Shown: piece after piece, positions 14,760 to 25,900 of the stretch | Numbering within the stretch: position 1 is the stretch's first letter | Layout: every line of letters begins with the position of its first letter | Assembly (NCBI RefSeq): GCF_018320785.1 | Contig: NC_054882.1 | Coordinates: forward strand, 26,354,719 to 26,418,718 | Origin: Cheilinus undulatus | Taxonomy: Eukaryota; Chordata; Actinopteri; Labriformes; Labridae | Direction of reading: 5' to 3' | DNA: 64,000 nucleotides | Position numbers and translations under genes: made by a program | Notes under the pieces: model-generated | Seen by the model: only the letters and a program-made list of their open reading frames with translations | What the model was told of the DNA's origin: nothing | Database searches by the model: none

Positions 14760-15663
14760 CATCCACCCTCACAGAGGAGGGTTCTCAGTAGGGTTGAAGT
14801 CAGGAGATGATGGTGGCCACCCCATGATTTTTTTCGTCCTTTATGCCCAGAGTAGCAAAAGACTCAGTGGTAATTTTTTGCAGCATGGGATGGTGCGTTA
14901 ACTTGCATGAAATCTCCAGAAGGCATGGTTCTTCTTTTTTTTTTTTTTTTTTTTTTTAGATTTATTTTTGGGCCTTTTTAGATAGAGGAGGGCAGTGGAC
15001 AGACTTGGAAAGAGGGAAGAGAGTGGGGAGAGACATGCGGTAAAGGGCCACAGGCCGGATTAGAACCCTGGCCGCCCACATACATGGTGCATGACTTAAA
15101 CCAGTCAACCATCTGCGCACCCACGGTTCTTCTTTTTGTACCATGGCAGGAAATGTGCAGTTAGGAACTCCACGTCTTGCTGAGGTCATTTTGACACCTT
15201 CAGGCACAATCCATCCCGCTTGTGTTATTATGGTCTACCGCACGCTTGTACAGCGACTTCAGTTTTTTTTCAAATTTTCTCTCGGCACTGCACATTTGTC
15301 AGGTGGATGCCCATTGCCTCCGGCTTCACTGAAATTTCTCAGAAAACCTTCTCGGTTCTTTGCACCGTTCAGGCAATCCTGAATGACTTTTTCACTCCAG
15401 ACAACGATGAGGGCTTGTGTATCTTTGGGTGTCCAGTTAGCCATTGTTTCAATTTCAATTTCTTCTCCTTCTTCTGCTGCCACTGGGAATCTGGCAGGTA
15501 TTTCAATGTTTGCTGCAACGAGGCGTCTCTGAATAATGACGAACTGCTTTGACGTCAGTGTGGCGTGCTTGGAGGAGGGGCTGGCTTGCTTGGGCGCGTC
15601 TCGGCCAAACTGGTGATGGAAAAGGAAATCTGCTTGTTTTGGCTCGGCATGGCCCAGAGTCAT
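14760..15663 (-). pseudogene. SANT/Myb-like domain fragment joined to a Tc1/mariner-type transposase remnant, split by a SINE
   Basis: Minus-strand reading from 15663 gives a protein segment whose second half begins NWTPKDTQALIVVW and ends with PDKCAVPRENLKKN. This is the pattern of a Myb/SANT-like trihelix DNA-binding domain, of the kind found in transposon accessory proteins and MSANTD genes. Immediately downstream (about 15215-14770) the minus strand reads VPEGVKMTSA, FPAMVQKE and, after the SINE, TTESFATLGIKDEKNHG, which are words of a Tc1/mariner transposase around the second catalytic aspartate, heavily decayed. Whether the two parts belonged to one element or were brought together by deletion cannot be decided from this copy. 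Confidence 0.5.
14940..15124 (-). mobile_element. tRNA-derived SINE, minus orientation, 13-bp target duplication
   Basis: A poly-T run (14938-14959) on the plus strand is the A-tail of a minus-strand SINE. The minus strand carries a B-box-like GGTTCTAATCC, then a body with GCATGTCTCTCCCC, TCTGTCCACTGCCC and AAAGGCCCAAAAATAAATCT. It is flanked by GGTTCTTCTTTTT at 14927-14939 and 15125-15137, a perfect 13-bp duplication, so it inserted into the already present transposase remnant. Same family as 30303-30432 and 61243-61394. Confidence 0.88.
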
Positions 15664-16146
15664 AGTAGAAAAGCCCCATTAAAGAGGCCTACCAACTCAC
15701 TTCCCATGATTCCAGCTAAAAAACGTTAATCCACCACCACCTTGCTGACGTTGCAGCCTTGTTGGGATGGTGGCCATCCACCAACCATCCAGAACTCCAT
15801 CCATCGGGACCCTCCATTGTAGCACAGCATTCATCAGAACCCACTGCAATTATTTGTCCTTATGGGCATTGGTTAAGAGTGGTTGAAATACGGCTTTCTG
15901 CACATCATAAAGCCTCTGGAGGATCCTGCATCAAGGTTTCATGGGACTTCAGCGGCACCAGAACCCTCAAATACCTTTCTACCCATCAGTGGATCTTTCA
16001 CAGCTGCTCTCTTAATACAATGAATTTGCTTTACAGAAACTTTTCTTAATATGTCTTTATCTGAATGAGCCCATCTGAATCATACACAAATCCTTTCACC
16101 GTATGATGATCCCTCTAAATTTTTCCAGAAATATTCAGTGCTTTAA
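15664..16146. repeat. Probable decayed repeat, class not identified
   Basis: Sequence between the SANT/transposase remnant and the MITE at 16147. The minus strand contains short protein-like stretches broken by many stops (around 16070-15800), suggesting an old coding transposon, but I cannot name the family. Confidence 0.25.
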
Positions 16147-16605
16147 TAACCTTGCAAAGCAGATGGCTTTGCCTGTTTCGGTTTCCAAATCCATCTTGCA
16201 AAGCTCCTGTCTGAACTGTTGGAGTGCTTACTGCTAAAGCATAAGTTTTATCAGAACTTGATAACATTTCTTCATTAAAAGAAGAACAAGGAACAGAAGT
16301 GAGTTGTTTTCTTTCCAAAAATGCCAAAAGTCGTGTGCTGACATGTCTACAGTCGCTATGATTTAGGTTATGCAGCTCTCTATGGACTTTACTCCTCAGT
16401 AGCGGCCCAATCCACCTTGGTTTGGGGCTATGACAACATCACGTGTTTTGTTGCTCTGACTGTCCTGTAAAAATGTGACAGACAGAATGTTCATCCAATC
16501 ACCCTGTGAGTTTTTTTTCCAACAGCTCTGCCCTTTCCCAAACGCCGTCTATGGAAGGTTTTCCAGATGGATGTGTGAAGCAAATCCATCTGGCGTGTTA
16601 GGTTA
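16147..16605. mobile_element. MITE with TAACC...GGTTA ends (copy 1, 459 bp)
   Basis: It begins TAACCTTGCAAAGCAGATGG and ends CATCTGGCGTGTTAGGTTA; these two ends are imperfect inverted repeats of each other (shared TAACC and CAGATGGAT cores). A second copy at 59668-60223 shares the same ends and the same internal landmarks (TTTTATCAGAACTTGAT, GTGAGTTGTTTTCTT, CACGTGTTTTGTTGCT), which shows that this is a dispersed family. It has no open frame of transposase type. Confidence 0.7.
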
Positions 16606-19439
16606 GTGTTTTTTCATACCTTTTGCAAGATACTGCACTACTTTACTCTCTTATTTGCAAAAAGTTCTTTCCTTTTCCAAAAATGCTTGCTTACAGTTGT
16701 TTCCACCAAGGGTGGCACAACCAGTTGTTAGGTTTGGAGGGCAGTTACTTTTCACATATGGCCAGATAGGTTTGGATTGATTTTTCCCCTTAATAACTGA
16801 AATCCTACTTTAAACTAATTGTATTACTGTTAAAAAACATGAACAGGACAAAGCCCACGAGAAACAAACATGTTTTTGTGTCCAAGCACTCCTTGAGTGA
16901 TGACCAGTGAGACACTAATTGTGTGTAAGAAAGAAGCTACTGTCGCCTTGAGGAAATCCTCCGTGGCCTGAGTCAAAGCATTGCTGCCTTATGCAAGACA
17001 AAACCTCCCAGCAGGAAAAGGAAAGAGATAAATGGAGGATGGGGAAGAGCGTGCTGGTGTGAAGAGGGCTGTTAAAACCCCACCAGTTAGCCTATCAGGA
17101 AGACTAGCCTGGGAAAATGAACCCTCAGGCCTTGGCGATGCACAATTTGCCCACTAATCTACCTGTTAGCATGAGGTGTGAACAGGTGCAGACCTTTTAT
17201 GGGGTCTGTGTGTCCTTCGAGCAGCACAGATGCACCGCAGAAACAGTGTGAAATAGCTCCTGGTAATCATTTGTATGAAGTTGTCTTTGTGAATCAGGGG
17301 GAATTTTTTTTTTATCAAAGTAAAGGCCAATATCAGCCTTCAAAGCTGTGAGGATTTTGACCCTGGGGGACCTTCAACACAATCACTGAACACCATCAGC
17401 ATGATTAGCGTCTAGTAATTTCACCTTGGCATGCTATGCTGTTAGATGCTGAGATTTGGTGCGATAAGAGCCCTGTGATTCAGCTTTAATTATCCAGACA
17501 CTTAATGATCTCTAATCTGCCTTTCTTCCTGCACTTCCTGACCTGGGGCACATGACCTCCACAGTATTATTGTTTATGTATATGAACAGATCTAGGAGTA
17601 TTTCTGGAAGGTCCGGTGTTTTTTCCTTTGACGATTTGAAATTCCTATTTATCCTTTTTCCAGTTTACGAACAAGCAACTTCCTACCTTCGCATCCGATT
17701 TCTTGAATAGGAATTCTTGGAAATTTGTTCTGCCAGTTTTTCCGTGGGAGTGTTTTGTTTTAGGGTATCGCATGAGGAAGTTAGTCTTTAAAGGTGAGAG
17801 GCTTACACTGTAGCTTTGTGAGGCCTGATCTCAGTCCTAAAAAGGGTCATTAGGATCTGATCCTGCAGCTCTAAGAGTGAGAAGTGACCTTTTGTTTGGA
17901 TTCCATTTAGCTTGCTGAACTGCTGCTGACCTCATAACTGCTCACTGTGTATATACACACAAACCCATCTCCACTCTACAGGACAAACAACAGATGCAAA
18001 TCCTTTTGTGCAGAGTAATTGTTATCCAAGTAAACTTAAGGCCTGGTCGTGATATTAACAGCAGTGTAGCGCACAGATGGAAGATGTATATGTTGGCAAT
18101 TAGGCTTCACGCCATGTTTGACATCATTTAGGCCTGTGTCAATGCTTACCGAGCCTTGTACAATGACAATAAGCCCTGACTAGATGCTGTTTGATTGATT
18201 CTCTCAGTGGGAGGCTTGTGGAGAGGAGTGGGTGCAGCCTGTTTGTGTAGTGAAGGCTCATTGATGTTGGATCTTCACTGCAGAGATTGTGTAGGAGGGT
18301 TGATGGATGTTCACGAGCAGTGATGCATTCGGCCTCATTTTTGTGGCACAGGAGGAGCTCTCTCGCTGCCAAGCCTAAAAAGGCTAATGCTAATGGCTAA
18401 TGACTTTGGAGTGTTGTTCCAACTTGACCCCATGGGTCCCATGCTGCCCCACTTCTTACCCCTCTGATTCAGCTCTCATAGGCAATTTTCATGTCCCTGT
18501 CCAACATTCGACATCTCTCAAGAACTCTGCACTCTCCAGACACTGCAAAGATGTCATGATTCTTACATTCCCTCGTTTGAAAAAAAAGCACCACACATTT
18601 GAAACAGCAGGTTTTTCCTTATGAGGAAAAACAAGTAAGAGGAATGATGCAAAACTGCCATCCAATAGCATTCTGGCAGAGCCTGTAATGTTGTGCCCGT
18701 TATGTACACATACAGATATTTGATATTTTCCTTCAAAGCTGAGACATTTTGAGTAGATTTGGATGGATGGCTAAAGGTACTATGCAAATTAATCATTCTG
18801 TTTAGAGTTCAGAGTTCTCATACACTCCATGATGATTTATCAGCCAGGGTGATGAATGGCACTGATAATGTAAGTGCTGACCTTGCTCATTTAAGCAGAG
18901 GTCATTTGTTTTTCTTACAGTGCTATGCTAGAAGCAGGGAAACTCTGTGATGCCAACAATAGACATGGAGCTTTCTGTGTATTTAGACTTAAAAACTGAG
19001 TTAGTGAGAAATCATAGTAGTGCTTCATGTTTCTAATGTTTCTATCAGCGAGGACAAATGTAAATAAACTTGGCACAAAAAGTAAGGCAATTTGTGTTTG
19101 CTACATTATTTCTGTTGTAACAATGACTCTTGGCAATAAAACTTATACCATTAAAAAGTCTGTTTACTTCCATTTTATATAGTTTCACATTTGGAAGGAA
19201 CATGTCTTTGTAGGATGAGCAGCAGAGCTGAGTATGTGGGTTGTGCCATGAAAGTTTGCCAGATCTTCTCTGCTAGTGCCAAACAGCTTATTCTGCTGTT
19301 GCTACTCACTCTGTTTTGAGCTTCTGTTACCCCCAGAAGGTGCCAGTCAGGTGCCTGATTGACACCTAATTGGAGTAAGTCCTAGTACCATCTCCAAAAA
19401 AGGCCAAGTTCAAAGTAAAGGGGGGTGTCAAAGTGGGTG
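16606..19439. other. Intergenic, no gene; possible conserved non-coding blocks
   Basis: No coding exon was recognised. The interval at about 17090-17580 has even composition, no repeat hallmarks, and several TAATTA/GATTA/CAGGTG-like transcription-factor words, so it could be a conserved non-coding element. I have no alignment to support this. The short frames at 18139-18950 look like chance. Confidence 0.3.
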
Positions 19440-19799
19440 TCCCAAGGTGACGACACCCAAAGAAGACGGTTTCCTCACCCTGTTGGAACTGTAGACAGTC
19501 TTGCAGTCAAGGTTTACAAGACGATATTGCCCAGACAATCTGGAACAGACTGCACATAGCCAATCTCCAGTGTCACAGGAATGCCAGAAGGCCTGCTATG
19601 ACTGCCCTTCACCGTCAGGCCTGTTTGTGCTGGTGTTGGCAACACGTGCACTAGAACCTGAACATGTGGAGGAAAATTATTTTCAGCGATGAGCCCATAG
19701 ACTACCTGCAGAACTTGGGAGTAGAGAAGATGGAATGATCTGCAAGCAGTCCTGACCTCAACACCCCATTGAACACTTGTGTGATCAGCTTGTGTGTGC
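19440..19799 (+). mobile_element. Tc1-like transposase remnant, plus strand
   Basis: The plus strand carries, in shifting frames, NLQCHRNARRPAMTALHRQA, then MWRKIIFSDE (the first catalytic aspartate region) and, after a deletion, SPDLN-PIEHL-DQL with a one-base shift near 19755-19795 (the second aspartate to glutamate region). The middle of the transposase is missing. No terminal inverted repeats were seen. Confidence 0.6.
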
Positions 19800-20275
19800 T
19801 GTTCTTGCCAGAGTACAGGTCTACCCAGAGATGTTTGATAGGGTTCAAGTCAGGACTCTGGCTGGGCCACTCTAGGACATTCACAGAGTTGTCCCAAAGC
19901 CACTTCTGCTTTGTCTTGGCTGTTTGCTTAGAGTCATTGAGGATATCTCTGTACTTTGCTCCATTCAGCTTTCCCTCAACCCTAACCAGTCTCCCAGTCC
20001 CCATTGAAAAACAACCCTACAGTATGATGCTGCCACCACCAGCCTTCACTGTTGGGATGGTACAGGGCAGTTGATGAACAGCACCTGGTTTCCTCCAGAC
20101 ATACTGTTCAAAATTGAGGCCAAACAGTTCAAACTTGGTTTCATCAGACCAGAGAATGTTGTTATTCACTCCGTGAGTCCTTCAGGTGCTTTTTTGCAAA
20201 GTCCAGGTGACTTTCATGTGTTTTCCACTGAGGAGAGGTTTCTGTCTAGCCACTCTGTAAGACTGCAGTGATGGG
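19800..20275 (-). mobile_element. Different Tc1-like transposase remnant, minus strand
   Basis: The minus strand reads SDETKFELFGLN and QYVWRKPG near 20140-20090, then [28 protein letters not shown] (20004 downward) and [20 protein letters not shown] (19885-19826). This is the catalytic core of a fish Tc1-like transposase with an internal deletion between YRDIL and the DN motif. It is directly abutted, in the opposite orientation, by the plus-strand remnant at 19440-19799. Confidence 0.8.
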
Positions 20276-20279
20276 TGTC

Positions 20280-23279
20280 ATTCTATTTCAGGCTGTGCAT
20301 ACCAATATTTTGATATCAAACAAAAGATAATGAGGCTGGAAAAGGCTAGAGGTGTCATGTTTGATTTTAGAATGCCATGTTTTGATCTAATGTTGAGGTA
20401 CTCAGCTGACCTGTAATACTGTTCTACTTTGACATCCTTATCTATGTTGGATGCTCACTCAGCACTACTTTAGTCAGGTCTGAACTTTGTGATTTCAACT
20501 ATGAAGGAAAATGTTTTTCAAACATGAAAGTGATCCTAACTTCATTTTGCAAAGTTACATTAAAAGATAGCAATAACTAGAGAAAAATATATCATTCTTC
20601 CAGTAGTGTGATAATTGTAGTGATTTAAATGTTTTGTTGACCTTCCATCATTTGAAGGTGATACTTTACCTTGTAGTGACAAGTGTCCACTGGTCACTTC
20701 ATGCTGCGCTAACAGCCATTCCCCTACGCCCTCCACCTCCCGCCCTCTCACCCTCACCCCATCCTCGGCCTTACCCCGAGCCTGGGAGCGGAATTCTGGG
20801 AACATTTTTCCATGTGAAATGCCGAGGTCCAGTCGAGGGGTGTGACGCCAGTGCATTGTTCCAGCGGCAAAAAAAGGAACCGCTTGTGATGAGGCCAATT
20901 CCTGTTGGTCTCAAAAAAACAGGCACTTTCTCACACCGACTTCCTTCCTCATTGGACAGCACAAAACAATCCCAGACCAACCAGCAAAGTGAAAAAGAAA
21001 GAAAGAGAAGGATAAAGAAGAGAAGGAGAGCTGGACTAGGATTTGAAAAAGGTTTCTCACTCTGTGCAAGTTGTGTACTTCAAACTGAATACACAATTTG
21101 TATGTGCAATCTCCCCTTAACACCTGACTGTCTTTTTAACAGTGAAGGCCCTTTTATCTGCAGACACAGACCCCTGCAAAACAACATCATGCATTGTATG
21201 CTATCCCCATGTCAAACAGCCAGCTGCTCTTATCTTTACAGCCTGTGAACGTCATCGTCAGTGAATCTCAGTCTGCTTTTTACTGCCCTTAAATGTTTGT
21301 TCTCGTCTGTGAGTGAAGACTGATTTTTAAGTCATGCAAATACAGATCATTTTTGGGGGAAACTTTTTGCAGCAGAGAAAACAGAACGTAAGTGAGTGCA
21401 GCAACTGATTGAGAGAGCAGGACTCAGGAAGCACCTGCCTGTGTGGAGTAGCAAGCATTTATGTGACCCCCCACTCAAATCAGGTGGTTTCCTTGTTTAC
21501 GTTATCTCCCTGCAGCTCCCTGAGGCCCCGCCACTATTGGCTGCCCTGGGCCACTCCTTTTTCCACCACATTCATTGATCTTAAGAGGGCTTGCCACTTC
21601 CCTATTCCTCCTTTCCCACCGAAATCACTCCAAAGCAGAGAAATGTACCCTTCACCACCCTGGAGCTCGCTGTCTAACAGAGAAGGATCGTTTTAATAAC
21701 CTAAAAAGCTCGAGCTTGCTTTGACCTCTCACTTCTGTCCTCACAACACAAACATGGCAGCCTTGAAGGCTGCTTTCCTTTTCCTCCTTGTGCCTATACT
21801 TGGGCTCTGTGAAAACAAGTCAGTCCATCAATTAGCTTGACTGATAACCTTAATCCTGCTGTCCTCCCTGTCACCTGTATTGCTCAACCCTAACCCAGCT
21901 GGCAAGATTTAAACGCTGATCTGCCTGGTGGGTTGGGATTTTTAAATGTTTTCATGCAGTAGCTCATTTTCCAGGAATCCTATTGAGACAATTCTTTTCC
22001 TCGCAACGCATCAGCATTTTTAATAGCAACATTATTGAGTTGTACTGCTGCTGGATGTTTCTTTTTCCCCCTGTTGTTATAATTATGGTGAAATTGCAGC
22101 TTGGCATTCTTGGTAATCACTGCAGGTGGGCCAGGCACAGGTGCTTTCTGTAATTATAGCACACATGAGATGCAGAAAATGATTATCTGGGCTAAATACA
22201 TGTAATCAACCTCTGCAGATGCACATCTAAATGGTCTGATCAAATGTTTATTCTCACCATGACGCAGGGCTGAGCTTTGTGTGTGTGCGTAGGAGACACA
22301 CACAGGGAAAACAATCGATTGCTGAGTGTTTACATGTAGACAGATGCACTACAGCGGCACCCTACAGCGCTGAACCTCCAACTGGTTTGTCCTGGAGTGG
22401 CTTTAGCAAATCTGACGTCATTGATTCTGATGTTCAGCCAAGTTGAGTCATTGAGTCAAGGACAATGTTCTTAGTTTCATATCTCAACAAGCTGAGGTAT
22501 GACTCAGTATGTTCAATAAACATTAAAAGGCATTAAAAAATGCAGACTGAAGATGTGTATAAATTTGCCCATGACACTGAATTTAAAGGCCCCCCCTAGT
22601 TGGACGTTTTCCTCAGCTTGGCCTTTCAGTGGCCCTGCTTTCCTAACTATCTTGTTATCTCAGCAAGTGTTTCCTGCCAGCACCTCGCTCCTCACCGGGA
22701 CATGTGGTAGAGCTCGCACCACGTTACGTCCACAGGGGTATTGTTCTCCCACAGTTCGGCCATCGTAAATTAGCTGGAAATGATTTGTCGGACATGAGAA
22801 GGAGGAGGGAGAGCCAGGAAAGGGAAAAAAAACAACAACAAAATCAAGGCCCTGAGGTGGCCCCAGCAATGAACTAAACACTGAACAGATATACTAATGG
22901 TCTCCTTAATTGCTGCCATTCAGGTCATTAAAAAATATATTATCCAGAAGGTAACACTCGGTCAACAAGGCTAACAAATGTCCCATTTTCATGCTCAATT
23001 CAGAAGGCTTTACACTCTTTCAGATCTGAAGAATTTTCTTATTTCATTTGCAATGAAAGGCTGTTAAATACATGTATGAACTACAGCACTGAAATTCTGT
23101 TAACGCTGCTGAGAATAGCGTGTTGATGGTTTTTAAACAGGCTAAAAGTAATACAGATGTCTCTTTATGACCTACAAAGTGAACAAGAAAGACCATCAGC
23201 AACAAGATTGAAACCTTCTTTTTAATCTGGGATTAAATTCTGCATTGACTCATTTTCTATTTACATGAACAATGACTTG
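20280..23279. other. Intergenic, no gene recognised
   Basis: The longest open frame (20634-21248, plus) is proline-rich at its start and lysine-rich later, has no domain, and spans low-complexity sequence; I do not regard it as a gene. The block at about 21830-22290, rich in TAATTA, GATTATC and CAGGTG words and free of repeat signs, is a weak candidate for a conserved non-coding element. Nothing else stands out. Confidence 0.3.
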
Positions 23280-23580
23280 CCTTAGCTTCATTAGCTTTAG
23301 ATAAAACTAACATAGCTACGTTAGCTTCATAGTTAACCTAGCTAAGTAAGCCAATGTAGCTAAGTTAGCTTTAGTAACTTAAGCTTTAGCAAACATTACA
23401 AATGCTAACATAGCTAAATTAGCTATGTTGGTAGTGTAGCTATTTAGCTAACGTAGCTAATTAGGCTTTAGAAAACATAGCCAGTGCTAACATAACTAAG
23501 CTAGCTTTAGCAAACATAGCACAAGCTTACAAAGCTCTTTACATTAACTTCAGCTTTAGCTACGTAGCAGTTTAACGTGG
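23280..23580. repeat. Degenerate TTAGCTA-type simple repeat
   Basis: About 300 bases are dominated by variants of the words TAGCTAA, GTTAGCT and GCTTTAGCAAACATAGC on both strands, for example at 23300-23365 and 23400-23500. TAGCTA is self-complementary, so the block can fold back on itself extensively. It has no coding potential. Confidence 0.75.
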
Positions 23581-23587
23581 ATGAAAT

Positions 23588-25900
23588 ATGGCCTTAAGAC
23601 ATTTGAGAAACTGTATAAAGTGTACAGTCTTCAGCTACATAGCCACACACCAAACAAGCGTAATGAAACTCTTAAGCCTGTTCCTGTTAGACGACGACTT
23701 TGTGCTTAAACACTCATCCCCTGAACAAACTAAAAATCACCTTCAAAGATCGGAACGAACACCACATATTACACGCATGTTGAAATGCGTCATAATGCTT
23801 ATGTTGTTCTCATTTGGAAATGTGCGGCCAAACCCTGGTCCTCTGGCTGACATGAAGGTTTTGGAAACTCCGAGTGACTTTTAAAATAGATCAGGACTTG
23901 GTTTTATTCATTTAAATGTGAGAGGCCTTTTTTTTGCCATAATCTTTTTATTGAATTTTGCACATCACCACAAACAGACAAACAAAAACCCTACACCTAC
24001 CCCCACCCTACAATCCCTTATCTCTAGCTGCCACTCAACAATCAAGTCTGCTACACTTCATTACGATGTTATATAAAGAGTAAAATAGAGTACAAAGAAA
24101 GAAAAGATTAATAGAAGACTTTCTGTGAATATTAATGAAAAAGTAACAGCAGTAACCTGATGTAATAAAAAAAAAAAATAAAGTTATGAAATATCGTCAT
24201 CGGGCCACAACCCACATCTCCAAACAAAACTGCATTTCATAGAATAAACACTGTATTTCCACATGTTCTACCATGAATGTCATAGCACCATGTTTGACTC
24301 AGAAGACTTTTAAAACCCAGTGACAAAGCAGATAATTAAATACATAAAATTTGGGGGGAGGAAAAAAAAAAGAAAAGAGAATACAATGGGATCAATGTCA
24401 CAAATATAGAGAAAAATAAATACAATAAATACAAAATAAATAGAATTTAAAAATAGAAATCATGAAAACCTAAGATAACAGGCCACAGCCCAACACTAAT
24501 ACAGCGAAGAGTTAACCAGGAACAACATGGCCAGGCCATAGAGTGTGTGTCAAGGGTCAAACACATCCATTCAATGACTGAGGATTTACTTGTGTGGAAG
24601 ATTTATCAAAGAATGTCAAAAAGGGTCTCCACACGCCATTAAATTTCTTTTCAGAATCACGCAGTGTAAATCTGAGTTTTTCAAGCTTCAGGTACATTAG
24701 TACATCTGCTATCCAGTGAGATACCAAGGATGGCGCAGCATCCTTCCATTTCATAAGTATCAATCGGCGAGCCAAGAGGGTGGTAAAGGCTATGACCCTT
24801 TGGTCCTCTGCTGGTAGATGCATCTCTTCTGGAACTACCCTGAAAAGAGATACCAGAGGATTATAACTGTCAATATACTAGAAATGTGAGAGGCCTTTTA
24901 CCAAAAATTGATACGGTCAGATTATGGACAAACCTCAAAAATGCCGTTCTTGTTCTATTAGACTTGATTAATAAATCTGTTCCTGACCATTATGTGAAGT
25001 TGGATGGGTAGAACATGTTTCTAACTGACCACCGTGCTAAAGCTGGGGAAGATGCAATATATATTAAAAACACATTTCAGTTAACCGTTGTTTTATCTAA
25101 AACTGTTCCTAAACAGTACGAGTTGCTTGCTCTAAATGTTGAGTTCACTAAATGCTGTATGATGAGGATTGCGGGACGCTACAGACGTCCCTCTGCACCT
25201 AAGGAGACACTGCCATCATTGTCATCTGTACATTATAAGGAGCTGGTGGTTTTGGGGGATTGGAATTGGGACTGGTTGTCCCCTTTCTCTGATCCTTTTA
25301 AATATTTTTGCATTTCTGCAAATCTAACTCATATAGTCACCAATGAGAACAAACCCGAAACAACCTGATACGCCTATTGATTTAATCTAAACAAACGCTC
25401 CTCACAGATTTAAAGCCACTGCTGTTGTTGCGAATGACATCAGCTATCACGGCGTAATTGCTGCTGTGAGAAACACAAAGCTCCCAAAACATACAGCACA
25501 CATTTTAATGAAGTGATATTTTAATATTTTCTGTGAGCAAGCTTTTTTATATGATCTTTATTTATGTGACTGGGAGAAGGTATATTTGATTCCTGATCCT
25601 GATATGGCTTTCTCTTGTTTTAAATAATTTTAACTGTTGTAAATAAGCATGCTCCTCTCAGGAAATTTAAGGTTAAAGGGCGTGCGGGACTCATTTGGAA
25701 ATATTTCAGACAATTAAGAAATAAATGTACCTCTTTAAACCGCAAAGCCAAATCAGATTTTTATGCAAATCAGAGGACTAAAAATATAACTGATGTAGCC
25801 ACAGACGGATTTATCTCCTGGTTATGGCTTCATAATAGCTATGTTAAAGTAATATTTACTAACCTCATTTACACATCACTTATCTCTAAGTCATACAGAG
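23588..25900 (+). mobile_element. Decayed non-LTR retrotransposon (LINE) with APE-type endonuclease, interrupted by another LINE
   Basis: The frame from 23588 ends in FGNVRPNPGP (23813-23842), a 2A-like motif found near the N-terminus of several fish LINE polyproteins, followed by FIHLNVRGLLPKID, the first endonuclease motif, which is split by the insertion at 23932-24881. After the insertion come ELLALNVE, GRYRRPSAPKE and GDWNWDWL (25015-25368), the middle endonuclease motifs. HAPLRKFKVKGR and KYFRQLRNKC (25640-25740) lead toward the reverse transcriptase. Many stops follow, and no YADD-type catalytic core was found, so the copy is 3'-truncated or decayed beyond recognition after about 25900. 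Confidence 0.8.
23932..24881 (-). mobile_element. 5'-truncated L1-type LINE inserted into the older LINE (950 bp)
   Basis: It is flanked by a perfect 18-bp duplication AAATGTGAGAGGCCTTTT at 23914-23931 and 24882-24899. The minus-strand frame 24823-24557 reads LLARRLILMKWKDAAPSL, then WIADVLMYLKLEKLRFTL and WRPFLTFF, the typical extreme C-terminus of L1-like open reading frame 2 proteins. The remaining sequence toward 23932 is 3'UTR ending in T-rich (A-tail on the minus strand) sequence. Target-primed insertion with 5' truncation explains all of this. Confidence 0.85.

Noticed and set aside
20634-21248. 204-residue plus-strand open frame
   Set aside because: Proline-rich then lysine-rich low-complexity product, no domain, no paired splice context; its length is explained by composition.
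23280-23580. CRISPR-like array
   Set aside because: The repeats are irregular, self-complementary variants with no constant spacer, in a vertebrate genome.
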